Below are positions 26,573 through 34,827 of a stretch of 64,000 bases of DNA, in pieces. The stretch's first letter is position 1. The number at the start of each line of letters is the position of its first letter. The position numbers and the translations under genes were made by a program. The DNA comes from Streptantibioticus cattleyicolor NRRL 8057 = DSM 46488. GTDB lineage: Bacteria; Actinomycetota; Actinomycetes; Streptomycetales; Streptomycetaceae. Location of the stretch: positions 4,973,228-5,037,227 of the forward strand of contig NC_017586.1 in the NCBI RefSeq assembly GCF_000240165.1. Reading direction: 5' to 3'. The notes under the pieces were generated by a model that had not been told where the DNA came from, ran no database searches, and saw only the letters and a program-made list of their open reading frames with translations.

Positions 26573-28528
26573 GTGACCATGCTCCCCAAGCAGTTCCTGC
26601 TGGGCCGGCCGCTGCGCACCGCGCAGATGGGGGAGACGCTTCTGCCGAAGCGCCTGGCCCTGCCGGTCTTCTGCAGCGACCCGCTGTCCTCCGTCGCCTA
26701 CGCCACCGAGGAGATCCTGCTGATCCTCGCCCTCGGCGGCACCGCCCTGCTCCACCTGGCCTGGTGGGTCGGGGCGGCGATCGTGCTCCTGCTGGTCGTG
26801 GTGATCGCCTCGTACCGGCAGACCTGCCACGCCTACCCGGGCGGCGGCGGGGCCTACGTGGTCAGCGCGGAGAACCTGGGGCGCAACGCGGCGCTCACCG
26901 CCGCCAGCGCGCTGCTCGTCGACTACGTGCTCACCGTCGCCGTCTCCGTGGTGGCCGGCGTCGCCGCGATCACCTCGGCCGCGCCCTCGCTCGCCAAGCA
27001 CGCCGTCGCCCTCTCGGTCGGCTTCGTGGTGCTGCTGACCATCGTCAACCTGCGCGGCCTGAAGGAGTCCGGCAAGGCGTTCGCGGTGCCCACGTACGCG
27101 TTCGTGCTCGGCATCTACGTGATGTTCGGCTTCGCCGCGGTACGGATGGCCACCGGCACCCACATCCGCGCCGAATCCGCCCACCTGCCGATCCACGCCA
27201 TGGGCACCTACGGCGGGCTCGGGCTGGTGCTGCTGGCGCTGCGGGCGTTCGCCTCCGGGTGCACCGCGCTCACCGGCGTCGAGGCGATCAGCAACGGCGT
27301 CCCGGCGTTCCGCGCGCCCAAGGCGAGGAACGCCGCCAGGACGCTGGCGGTGATGGGGCTGATCTCGGTCACCATGTTCGTGGGCATCACGTTCCTGGCC
27401 ATGGTCTACCGGGTGCACGTCACCGACGACCCCACCCAACTGGGGCTGCCGGCCGGCACCTCCACGCCCACCGCGCTCGCCCAGATAGCCAAGGCGTCCT
27501 TCGGGAACGCGACCTTCCTGTTCTACTACGTCCAGGCGGCCACCGCCGGGGTGCTGGTGCTCGCCGCCAACACCGCCTTCAACGGCTTCCCGATGCTCTC
27601 CTCGATCCTCGCCCAGGACCGCTACCTGCCGCGGCAGCTGCACAACCGGGGCGACCGGCTGGTCTTCTCCAACGGCGTGGTGCTGCTCGCGCTCGCCGCG
27701 ATCGGCCTGATCGTCGCCTTCGACGCCGACACCTCCTCGATCATCCAGCTCTACATCATCGGCGTCTTCGTCTCCTTCACCCTCTCCCAGGCCGGCATGG
27801 TCCGGCACTGGAGCCGCCGGCTCGCCGAGACCGCCGCGCCGGCCGAACGCCGCCGGATGCGCCGCTCCCAGGCGATCAACGCGCTCGGCGCGGTGCTCAC
27901 CGGGGTCGTGCTGGTGATCGTGCTGATCACCAAGTTCACCCACGGCGCCTACATCGTGGTGATCGCCATGCCGCTGCTCTTCCTGGCCATGGTCGGGGTG
28001 CGCCGGCACTACGACCGGGTGGCCGAGGAGCTGGCGGTGGCCGACGACTCCCGCCCCGAGGCGCCCGCCCGCAACCACGCGGTCGTCCTGGTCTCCACCG
28101 TCCACGCGCCCACCCTGCGGGCCGTCGGCTACGCCCGCTCGATCCGTCCCGACACCGTCGAGGCGGTCACCGTCGGAGTCGTCCCCGAGGACGCCGAGGC
28201 GCTGCGCGCGCGGTGGGACGCCCACGACATGGGGGTGCCGCTGAAGGTGCTGGACTCCCCGTACCGCGAGATCACCCGGCCGGTGCTGGACCACGTGCGC
28301 GCCCTGCGCCGCGACAGCCCGCGCGACGTGGTCACCGTGGTCATCCCCGAGTACGTGCTGGGCCGCTGGTGGGAGCAGATCCTGCACAACCAGAGCGCGC
28401 TGCGGCTCAAGGCCCGGCTGCTGTTCACCTCCGGCGTGATGGTGATCAGCGTGCCCTACCTGCTCGGCTCCGCCCAGCGCCGTACCGAGCGCGAGGACGC
28501 CCGCCGCGCGCCGGCTGCCGCCCGCTGA
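26573..28528 (+). CDS. KimA-type potassium/proton symporter (APC superfamily)
   Basis: The 651-aa protein has twelve membrane helices (residues about 28-475) and a cytoplasmic C-terminal domain. I recognise it as a homologue of B. subtilis KimA (YdaO). The residues I recall as K+ ligands in the KimA structure are present at the same positions or nearly so: Asp36 and Tyr43 (SDPLSSVAYA), Asp117, Tyr118 and Thr121 (LLVDYVLT), Thr234 and Glu237 (TGVEAISNGV). Automatic annotation usually calls this family amino-acid permease. Its place between kdpC and kdpD supports K+ transport. GTG at 26573 is used; ATG two codons later is an alternative. Confidence 0.85.
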   Translation: MTMLPKQFLLGRPLRTAQMGETLLPKRLALPVFCSDPLSSVAYATEEILLILALGGTALLHLAWWVGAAIVLLLVVVIASYRQTCHAYPGGGGAYVVSAENLGRNAALTAASALLVDYVLTVAVSVVAGVAAITSAAPSLAKHAVALSVGFVVLLTIVNLRGLKESGKAFAVPTYAFVLGIYVMFGFAAVRMATGTHIRAESAHLPIHAMGTYGGLGLVLLALRAFASGCTALTGVEAISNGVPAFRAPKARNAARTLAVMGLISVTMFVGITFLAMVYRVHVTDDPTQLGLPAGTSTPTALAQIAKASFGNATFLFYYVQAATAGVLVLAANTAFNGFPMLSSILAQDRYLPRQLHNRGDRLVFSNGVVLLALAAIGLIVAFDADTSSIIQLYIIGVFVSFTLSQAGMVRHWSRRLAETAAPAERRRMRRSQAINALGAVLTGVVLVIVLITKFTHGAYIVVIAMPLLFLAMVGVRRHYDRVAEELAVADDSRPEAPARNHAVVLVSTVHAPTLRAVGYARSIRPDTVEAVTVGVVPEDAEALRARWDAHDMGVPLKVLDSPYREITRPVLDHVRALRRDSPRDVVTVVIPEYVLGRWWEQILHNQSALRLKARLLFTSGVMVISVPYLLGSAQRRTEREDARRAPAAAR

Positions 28529-28556
28529 CCACCGCGCCCGCGCGGATACCCTGGTC

Positions 28557-28599
28557 ACCCGTCAGGATCGTGTCAATACGGCCCTGACGGGTGGCTTTT
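28557..28599 (+). terminator. Intrinsic terminator after the first KimA-like gene
   Basis: ACCCGTCAGG and CCTGACGGGT form a 10-bp stem; the 16-nt loop contains a further CGT/ACG pairing. GGCTTTT follows. It lies between the permease gene and kdpD, so kdpDE probably has its own promoter. Confidence 0.7.
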
Positions 28600-28671
28600 C
28601 TCCGTTTCGCCGGTTTCGCGCTGCGTACGCTCGGCGATGCCGGACCGTTTCGACGCTACGAAGATGGAGCC

Positions 28672-31215
28672 ATGGCACGCGGCAGACTGCGTATCTACCT
28701 CGGGGCGGCCCCCGGGGTGGGAAAGACCTACGCGATGCTCTCCGAGGGGCACCGGCGGCTGGAACGCGGCACCGACCTCGTCGTCGGCTTCGTCGAGACC
28801 CACAACCGGCCGCGCACCGAGGTGATGCTGCACGGGCTGGAGCAGATCCCGCGCCGCACCCTGACCTACCGCGGCTCGCGCTTCACCGAGATGGACGTGG
28901 ACGCCGTCCTCGCCCGCCGCCCCGAGGTCGCCCTCGTCGACGAGCTGCCGCACACCAACGTCCCCGGCTCCCGCAACGCCAAGCGCTGGCAGGACGTCGA
29001 GGAACTCCTCGAAGCCGGCGTCGACGTGATATCCACCGTCAACATCCAGCACCTGGAGTCGCTGGGCGACGTCGTCGAGTCGATAACCGGCGTCCGGCAG
29101 CGGGAGACCGTCCCCGACGAGGTGGTCCGCCGCGCCGACCAGATCGAACTGGTCGACATGTCGCCACAGGCGCTGCGCCGCCGCATGGCGCACGGCAACA
29201 TCTACCAGCCGGACAAGATCGACGCGGCGCTCGCCAACTACTTCCGCCCCGGCAACCTCACCGCACTGCGCGAACTCGCCCTGCTGTGGACCGCCGACCG
29301 GGTGGACGAATACCTCCAGCAGTACCGTGCCGAGCACCGCATCTCCTCCACCTGGCAGGCCCGCGAGCGGATCGTCGTCGGCCTCACCGGCGGTCCGGAG
29401 GGGCGCACCCTGATCCGGCGCGCCGCCCGGCTGGCCGCCAAGGGCTCCGGCAGCGAGATCCTCGCCGTCTACGTGGCCCGCAGCGACGGCCTCGCCTCTG
29501 GCTCCCCCAAGGAGCTGACGGTCCAGCGGACCCTCGTCGAAGACCTTGGCGGATCGTTTCACCACGTGGTCGGCGACGACGTCCCCACCGCCCTGCTCGA
29601 CTTCGCCCGCGGCGTCAACGCCACCCAGATCGTGCTGGGCACCTCCCGCCGCAAGGCCTGGCAGTACGTCCTCGGCCCCGGCGTCGGCGCCACCGTGGCC
29701 CGTGAATCCGGCCCCGACCTCGACGTCCACATCGTCACCCACGAGGAGGCCGCCAAGGGCCGCGGACTGCCGGTGGCCCGCGGCGCCCGGCTCGGCCGCG
29801 CCCGGATCGCCCTGGGCTGGCTGGTCGGCTGCGGCGGCCCGGCGCTGCTCACCCCGTTGCTGCTGGCCTTCACCCCCGGCCTCGGGCTCGCCAACGACAT
29901 GCTGCTCTACCTGGCGACCACGGTGGCGGCGGCGCTGGTCGGCGGGATGCTCCCGGCGCTCGCCTCGGCGGCCGTCGGCTCGCTGCTGATCAACTACTTC
30001 TTCGCCCCGCCGGTCCACCGGTTCACCATCGCCGACCCGCACAACATCGTGGCGATCGTGATCTTCGTGGCGGTCGCCGTCTCGGTGGCCTCGGTGGTCG
30101 ATCTCGCCGCCCGCCGCACCCACCAGGCCGCCCGGCTGCGCGCCGAGGCCGAGATCCTCTCGCTGCTGGCCGGCAACGTCCTGCGCGGCGAGACCTCCCT
30201 CGACGCCCTGCTGGAACGGGTCCGCGAGACGTTCGCCATGGACAGCGTCGCGCTGCTGGAACGGAACGACGAGTACGCCCCGTGGACCCGGGCCGGCGGG
30301 GTGGGGCCCACCCCGTGCGGCCGGCCCGACGCCGCGGACGTGGCGGTGCCGGTGGGCGACCGGATGTCGCTGGCGCTCAGCGGCCGGGTGCTCCCGGCCG
30401 AGGACCGCCGGCTGCTGTCCGCCTTCGCCGCCCAGGCCGCCGTCCTCCTCGACCGCCGCCGGCTGGTGGGCGAGGCCGAGCAGGCCCGGGAACTCGCCGA
30501 GGGCAACCGCATCCGCACCGCCCTGCTCGCCGCCGTCTCCCACGACCTGCGCACCCCGCTGGCCGCCATCAAGGCCGCCGTCTCCTCGCTGCGCTCCGAC
30601 GACGTCGCCTGGTCGCCGGAGGACGAGGCCGACCTGCTGGAGGCCATCGAGGAGGGCGCCGACAAGCTCGACCACCTCGTCGGCAACCTGCTGGACATGT
30701 CCCGCCTGCAGACCGGCACCGTCACCCCGCTGATGCAGGAGGTCGACCTGGACGAGGTGGTGCCCATGGCGCTCGGCGGCGTACCGCCCGACTCGGTCGC
30801 CCTCGACATCCCCGAGACCCTGCCGATGGTCCTCGCCGACCCCGGACTGCTGGAACGCCTGGTCGCCAACGTGGTGGAGAACGCCGTGAAGTACAGCGGG
30901 GACGCCGAACGGGTCCTGGTGGCCGCCAGCGCCCTGCGCGACCGGGTGGAGCTGCGCATCGCCGACCGCGGCCCGGGCGTCCCCGACACCGCCAAGGAAC
31001 GCATCTTCGAGCCGTTCCAGCGGTACGGCGACGCGCCCCGCGGCGCCGGCGTCGGCCTGGGCCTGGCGGTCGCGCGCGGCTTCGCCGAGGCCATGGGCGG
31101 CACCCTGGTCGCCGACGACACCCCCGGCGGCGGGCTGACCATGGTCCTCACCCTGCGGGCGGCCGGCGCCCTCGACCCCTCCGCCCCGGAGCTTCCCGCC
31201 GAGGTCACCTCATGA
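28672..31215 (+). CDS. kdpD: Sensor histidine kinase KdpD
   Basis: The 847-aa kinase controls kdpFABC with KdpE. Order of parts: KdpD N-terminal domain with Walker A GAAPGVGKT (11-19) and ALVDELPHTNVPGSRNAKRW, a universal-stress-protein-like domain (about 225-350), four closely spaced membrane helices (DUF4118, about 383-485), a GAF-like region, HisKA with His624 (AVSHDLRTPLAAIK) and HATPase to the end. ATG at 28672 is preferred since it puts the conserved RGRLRIYLGAAPG at the N terminus; the nearest ribosome-like site (GGAG) is very close. Its stop overlaps a possible kdpE start. Confidence 0.95.
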   Translation: MARGRLRIYLGAAPGVGKTYAMLSEGHRRLERGTDLVVGFVETHNRPRTEVMLHGLEQIPRRTLTYRGSRFTEMDVDAVLARRPEVALVDELPHTNVPGSRNAKRWQDVEELLEAGVDVISTVNIQHLESLGDVVESITGVRQRETVPDEVVRRADQIELVDMSPQALRRRMAHGNIYQPDKIDAALANYFRPGNLTALRELALLWTADRVDEYLQQYRAEHRISSTWQARERIVVGLTGGPEGRTLIRRAARLAAKGSGSEILAVYVARSDGLASGSPKELTVQRTLVEDLGGSFHHVVGDDVPTALLDFARGVNATQIVLGTSRRKAWQYVLGPGVGATVARESGPDLDVHIVTHEEAAKGRGLPVARGARLGRARIALGWLVGCGGPALLTPLLLAFTPGLGLANDMLLYLATTVAAALVGGMLPALASAAVGSLLINYFFAPPVHRFTIADPHNIVAIVIFVAVAVSVASVVDLAARRTHQAARLRAEAEILSLLAGNVLRGETSLDALLERVRETFAMDSVALLERNDEYAPWTRAGGVGPTPCGRPDAADVAVPVGDRMSLALSGRVLPAEDRRLLSAFAAQAAVLLDRRRLVGEAEQARELAEGNRIRTALLAAVSHDLRTPLAAIKAAVSSLRSDDVAWSPEDEADLLEAIEEGADKLDHLVGNLLDMSRLQTGTVTPLMQEVDLDEVVPMALGGVPPDSVALDIPETLPMVLADPGLLERLVANVVENAVKYSGDAERVLVAASALRDRVELRIADRGPGVPDTAKERIFEPFQRYGDAPRGAGVGLGLAVARGFAEAMGGTLVADDTPGGGLTMVLTLRAAGALDPSAPELPAEVTS

Positions 31216-31259
31216 CCGTCACCGGGAACGAACACCTCATCACGCGAAAGGCAGGTTCC

Positions 31260-31976
31260 ATGCCCCAGCCCTCAGGGGGGCAGCCCCGTACCCCGGTGCG
31301 GGTGCTCGTGGTCGACGACGAGCCGCAGATCGTCCGCGCCCTCGTGATCAACCTGCGGGCCCGCAAGTACGAGGTGGACGCCGCCCCCGACGGCGCCACC
31401 GCCCTGCAACTGGCCGCCGCCCGCCACCCCGACGTGGTCGTCCTCGACCTCGGCCTGCCCGACATGGACGGCACCGAGGTGATCAAGGGGCTGCGCGGCT
31501 GGACCCGGGTGCCGATCATCGTGCTCTCCGCCCGCCAGGCCTCCGACGAGAAGGTCGAGGCGCTCGACGCCGGCGCCGACGACTACGTCACCAAGCCGTT
31601 CGGCATGGACGAACTCCTCGCCCGGCTGCGCGCCGCGGTACGCCGCGCCGCCCCGGGCGGCGACGGCGAGGAGGCGGTCACCGTGGAGACCGACTCCTTC
31701 ACCGTCGACCTGGCCGCCAAGAAGGTCAACCGGGACGGCACCGACGTACGGCTCACCCCCACCGAGTGGCACCTGCTGGAGGTGCTGGTGCGCACCCCCG
31801 GCCGGCTGGTCAGCCAGAAACAGCTGCTCCAGGAGGTCTGGGGCCCGGCCTACGGCACCGAGACCAACTACCTGCGCGTCTACATGGCCCAGCTGCGCCG
31901 CAAACTCGAAGCCGACCCCGCCCACCCCCGCCACTTCATCACCGAGCCGGGCATGGGCTACCGCTTCGAGCCGTGA
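31260..31976 (+). CDS. kdpE: Response regulator KdpE
   Basis: The 238-aa OmpR-family regulator has a receiver domain (phospho-acceptor Asp63 in VVVLDLGLPDMDG, conserved SARQ and TKPFG) and a winged-helix domain with LTPTEWHLLEVLV and the terminal PGMGYRFEP. The ATG at 31260 has AAAGGCAGG upstream. An in-frame ATG at 31212, overlapping the kdpD stop (ATGA) and following GAGG, would add sixteen residues and is equally possible. The last codons and the stop are duplicated downstream. KdpE activates kdpFABC when K+ is limiting. Confidence 0.95.
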   Translation: MPQPSGGQPRTPVRVLVVDDEPQIVRALVINLRARKYEVDAAPDGATALQLAAARHPDVVVLDLGLPDMDGTEVIKGLRGWTRVPIIVLSARQASDEKVEALDAGADDYVTKPFGMDELLARLRAAVRRAAPGGDGEEAVTVETDSFTVDLAAKKVNRDGTDVRLTPTEWHLLEVLVRTPGRLVSQKQLLQEVWGPAYGTETNYLRVYMAQLRRKLEADPAHPRHFITEPGMGYRFEP

Positions 31977-31987
31977 GGGAGATCCGG
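31937..31987 (+). repeat. Direct repeat copy 1: 3' end of kdpE
   Basis: The 51 bp from the last thirteen kdpE codons through the stop and 11 further bases occur again, without mismatch, at 32028-32078. The period is 91 bp. Confidence 0.9.
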
Positions 31988-32000
31988 GGGGCCGGGGGTA

Positions 32001-32016
32001 CGGGGGTCGTCCCCCG
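32001..32016 (+). terminator. GC hairpin inside the kdpE duplication
   Basis: CGGGGG-TCGT-CCCCCG forms a 6-bp stem within a G-rich stretch that starts at 31986. Similar G-rich/C-rich hairpins are common behind genes in Streptomyces, so it may terminate kdpDE. Confidence 0.4.
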
Positions 32017-32027
32017 GAAGACTGCAG

Positions 32028-32078
32028 CATCACCGAGCCGGGCATGGGCTACCGCTTCGAGCCGTGAGGGAGATCCGG
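32028..32078 (+). repeat. Direct repeat copy 2: non-coding duplicate of the kdpE 3' end
   Basis: An exact copy of 31937-31987 lies between kdpE and the OB-fold gene. The short motif CCGGAAGAC following each half is also repeated (32013 and 32075 areas), so the duplicated unit was probably longer and has partly diverged. The copy still contains a stop codon but no start. Confidence 0.9.
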
Positions 32079-32106
32079 AAGACCGCGGCACCGGGGTGGC
32101 GCCCGG

Positions 32107-32112
32107 TAACCT
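32107..32112 (+). promoter_or_regulatory. -10 box (TAACCT) of a leaderless transcript
   Basis: TAACCT lies 7 nt upstream of the OB-fold ATG at 32120, and no ribosome site is present. Confidence 0.45.
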
Positions 32113-32119
32113 TGCCCTC

Positions 32120-32518
32120 ATGAGTGGTGCCACCCGTTCGGGCCGTCCGTCCGGCGTCTTCCGCCGGTTCATCGACCGCATCGCCCCGTCCCAGGAGGAG
32201 CTGGACTCCGAAGAGCTCCGCAAGGACACCGCCTCGGTCGGCTGCGTCCGGATCCAGGACTGCCAGGACCGCCAGGTCGTCACCGTCACCGGCACGCTGC
32301 GCACCGTCACCCTGCGCCCGCGCGCCGGGGTCCCCGCGCTGGAGGCGGAGCTGTTCGACGGCACCGCCCCGCTGGACGTGGTCTGGCTCGGCCGCCGCAA
32401 CATCGCCGGCATAGAACCCGGACGCAGGATCATCGCCTCCGGCCGGATCGCCCTCAACCGGGGCCGCCGGGTGCTCTTCAACCCCAAGTACGAGCTGCGT
32501 CCGATCGGACAGGAGTAG
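32120..32518 (+). CDS. OB-fold nucleic-acid-binding protein
   Basis: The 132-aa protein contains a single OB-fold domain (about residues 40-128; QVVTVTGTLRTVTLRP, ELFDGTAPLDVVWLGRRN, PGRRIIASGRI). Such tRNA-anticodon-type OB folds bind single-stranded nucleic acid. It occurs next to DUF3159 and the TrkA pair in mycobacteria as well. No further domain is present, and the biological role is unknown. The DUF3159 gene starts 3 bp after its stop, indicating an operon. Confidence 0.85.
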   Translation: MSGATRSGRPSGVFRRFIDRIAPSQEELDSEELRKDTASVGCVRIQDCQDRQVVTVTGTLRTVTLRPRAGVPALEAELFDGTAPLDVVWLGRRNIAGIEPGRRIIASGRIALNRGRRVLFNPKYELRPIGQE

Positions 32519-32521
32519 CCG

Positions 32522-33241
32522 GTGGCGTCCACCAACGAACCGACCGGGCAGATCATCGACGAGGACCGGCGCGCCGCCTCCAAGGCGGCGGCCGACGCGG
32601 CGCTGCTGGAGGCGTTCGGCGGCGTGTGGGGCATGGTGGACACCACCGTCCCCGGGCTGGTCTTCGTCGCCGTCTTCACCGCCTGGCACGACATCACCAC
32701 CTCCGCGGTGGCCGCGCTGGCGCTCAGCCTGGTGCTGGCCGTCGCCCGGCTGGTGCGCAAGCAGACCCTCAAGCACGCCTTCAGCGGCGTCTTCGGCATC
32801 GCCTTCGGTGCGTTCTTCGCCATGCTGTCGGGCAACGCCAAGAACTTCTACCTGCCCGGCATGCTCTACACCCTGGGTCTGGCGGTGGCCTACGTGATCT
32901 CGGCGCTGGTGCGCTTCCCGCTGATCGGGGTGCTGCTCGGGCCGATCATGCGGGAGAACCTCTCCTGGCGTACCCGCAACCCCGGCCGCTTCCGCGCCTA
33001 CACCCGCTCCACCTGGGCCTGGGGGATCATCCTGCTGGTCAAGTCGGCGATCCTCTTCCCGCTGTACTGGTTCGGCGACGCCACCCAGCTCGGCTGGGTC
33101 AAGGTGGCCCTGGGCATCCCGCCGTTCCTGCTCGCGGTCTACCTGACCTGGATCTTCCTGGCCAAGGCGCCGCCGCCGATCGACGTGATCGCCGAGATGG
33201 AGGCCGCCGAGAAGGCCGAGGCCGGACGCGAGGCCGCGTAA
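32522..33241 (+). CDS. DUF3159 family membrane protein
   Basis: A 239-aa integral membrane protein with five or six helices (the first near residue 43, the last near 205) and a short charged tail. The DUF3159 hallmarks VGGVWGMVDTTVPG-like start and the SWRTRNPGRFRAYTRSTWAW loop are present. GTG at 32522 has AGGAG upstream. Function is unknown. Conserved position between the OB-fold gene and the TrkA pair suggests a link with ion homeostasis; this is inference from neighbourhood only. Confidence 0.87.
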   Translation: MASTNEPTGQIIDEDRRAASKAAADAALLEAFGGVWGMVDTTVPGLVFVAVFTAWHDITTSAVAALALSLVLAVARLVRKQTLKHAFSGVFGIAFGAFFAMLSGNAKNFYLPGMLYTLGLAVAYVISALVRFPLIGVLLGPIMRENLSWRTRNPGRFRAYTRSTWAWGIILLVKSAILFPLYWFGDATQLGWVKVALGIPPFLLAVYLTWIFLAKAPPPIDVIAEMEAAEKAEAGREAA

Positions 33242-33254
33242 CCCCGGTACGCCA

Positions 33255-33290
33255 CAGGGCCCGGAACCCCCGCACGGGTTCCGGGCCCTG
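33255..33290. terminator. Bidirectional terminator hairpin
   Basis: CAGGGCCCGGAACCC and its exact complement form a 15-bp stem with a 6-nt loop between the convergent DUF3159 and trkA genes. Confidence 0.8.
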
Positions 33291-33306
33291 CCGCGTCCGG
33301 TCGGCG

Positions 33307-33987
33307 TTACCCCTCGGCGCCCGGCTCGCGGGTGACCGACAGCAACTCCTCCAGCTGCTCCTCCCGGTCGGGCGCGGCCACGAAGAGCAGCTCGTCCCCG
33401 GCCTCCAGGGCGTCCTCCTTGGCCGGGGTGAGCACCCGGTGGCCGCGGATTATCGTCACCAGCGAGGTGTCGGTGGGCCACTGCACCTCACCGACCCGGG
33501 TGCCGACCAGCGCGGCCTCCGGCGGCAGCGTCAGCTCCACCAGGTTGGCGTCGCCCTGGCTGAAGCGCAGCAGCCGCACCAGGTCACCGACGCTGACGGC
33601 CTCCTCCACCAGGGCCGACATCAGCCGCGGGGTGGAGACGGCGACGTCCACCCCCCACGCCTCGTTGAACAGCCACTCGTTCTTGGGGTTGTTGACCCGG
33701 GCGACCACCCGGGGCACCCCGTACTCGGTCTTGGCCAGCAGCGAGACGACCAGGTTCACCTTGTCGTCGCCGGTGGCCGCGATGACCACGTTGCAGCGCT
33801 GGAGCGCCGCCTCGTCCAGCGAGGTGATCTCGCAGGCGTCCGCCAGCAGCCACTCGGCCTGCGGCACCCGCTCCACCGAGATGGACGACGGGTTCTTGTC
33901 GACGAGCAGCACCTCGTGCCCGTTCTCCAGGAGCTCTCCGGCGATGGACCGGCCCACCGCGCCCGCTCCGGCGATCGCGACCCTCAT
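33307..33987 (-). CDS. trkA: TrkA-type potassium-uptake regulator (RCK protein, second of pair)
   Basis: The 226-aa protein has an N-terminal RCK/Rossmann domain with the dinucleotide motif GAGAVGRS (7-14) and a C-terminal TrkA_C domain (about 140-220). Such proteins bind NAD(H) or nucleotides and gate K+ transporters from the cytoplasmic side. It corresponds to CeoC of mycobacteria by position. The start overlaps the stop of the other trkA gene by four bases, so the two are co-translated. No TrkH/KtrB channel gene is in the window; the membrane partner may be the KimA-like permeases. Confidence 0.9.
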   Translation of the reverse strand: MRVAIAGAGAVGRSIAGELLENGHEVLLVDKNPSSISVERVPQAEWLLADACEITSLDEAALQRCNVVIAATGDDKVNLVVSLLAKTEYGVPRVVARVNNPKNEWLFNEAWGVDVAVSTPRLMSALVEEAVSVGDLVRLLRFSQGDANLVELTLPPEAALVGTRVGEVQWPTDTSLVTIIRGHRVLTPAKEDALEAGDELLFVAAPDREEQLEELLSVTREPGAEG

Positions 33988-34652
33988 GAACGACTCTCCT
34001 CGGGGCCCTCGGCGAACGCCGCCTCGACCTTCTCGACCTCGTCGGTGCGCATGATCACGTGCACCAGGTCGCCTTCCTGCAGCACGGTGGCGGCCTCCGG
34101 CAGCACCGCTTCACCCAACCGGGTGATGAAGGCCACGCGCGCCCCGGTCTCCTCCTGGAGCTTGCTGACGCGCTCACCGACCCACTTGACCGAGGTCTGC
34201 ACCTCGGCCAGCTGCACCCCGCCGCTGGGGTCCCGCCACAGCGGCTCGGCGCCGGACGGCAGCAGCCGGCGCAGCATCTGGTCGGCGGTCCACCGCACGG
34301 TGGCCACCGTGGGGATGCCCAGGCGCTGGTAGACCTCCGCGCGCCGCGGGTCGTAGATCCGGGCGGCCACCTTCTGGACGCCGAACATCTCCCGGGCGAC
34401 CCGCGCCGCGATGATGTTGGAGTTGTCACCGCTGCTGACCGCGGCGAACGCACCGGCCTCCTCGATGCCGGCCTCACGCAAGGTGTCCTGGTCGAAGCCG
34501 ACCCCGGTCACCCGGCGCCCGGCGAACCCGGACCCGAGACGGCGGAAGGCCGTGGGGTCCTGGTCGACCACAGCGACCGTATGACCCAGCGCTTCCAGGC
34601 TCTGGGCCAGGGTGGCTCCCACCCGCCCGCAGCCCATGATTACGACGTGCAC
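33984..34652 (-). CDS. trkA: TrkA-type potassium-uptake regulator (RCK protein, first of pair)
   Basis: The 222-aa protein begins with the Rossmann motif GCGRVGATLA (7-16) of an RCK_N domain and ends with a TrkA_C domain. The GTG at 34652 is chosen because GGAAGGA lies 6 nt upstream; a longer frame to 34724 lacks a ribosome site. By position it matches mycobacterial CeoB. The pair is divergent from the second KimA-like gene, and the 175-bp spacer holds both promoters. TrkA_C domains can bind cyclic di-AMP in some bacteria; this cannot be judged from sequence alone. Confidence 0.9.
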   Translation of the reverse strand: MHVVIMGCGRVGATLAQSLEALGHTVAVVDQDPTAFRRLGSGFAGRRVTGVGFDQDTLREAGIEEAGAFAAVSSGDNSNIIAARVAREMFGVQKVAARIYDPRRAEVYQRLGIPTVATVRWTADQMLRRLLPSGAEPLWRDPSGGVQLAEVQTSVKWVGERVSKLQEETGARVAFITRLGEAVLPEAATVLQEGDLVHVIMRTDEVEKVEAAFAEGPEESRS

Positions 34653-34827
34653 GCCTGTCCTTCCGGCTGTTGTCACTCGTCCGAGACCTTCCCAGCGTCT
34701 CAGACCGCGGCCAAAGCTACACACGCACGGGTGACACCGTGGCGTTGCCCGCGGCAGGAAGGGTGCCGTGCCGGGAGAAGGGGGTGGGGGTTGCCCGCCA
34801 TTATTGACGAACCCTTAACATCCTCGG

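Noticed and set aside
32028-32078. Second, truncated kdpE gene
   Set aside because: Only thirteen codons plus the stop are duplicated, with no start or upstream reading frame in register; it is a repeat, not a pseudogene of useful length.
34653-34827. Riboswitch in the spacer between the TrkA pair and the second KimA-like gene
   Set aside because: The 175-bp spacer must contain two divergent promoters and shows only short GC stems; no conserved riboswitch core was recognised.
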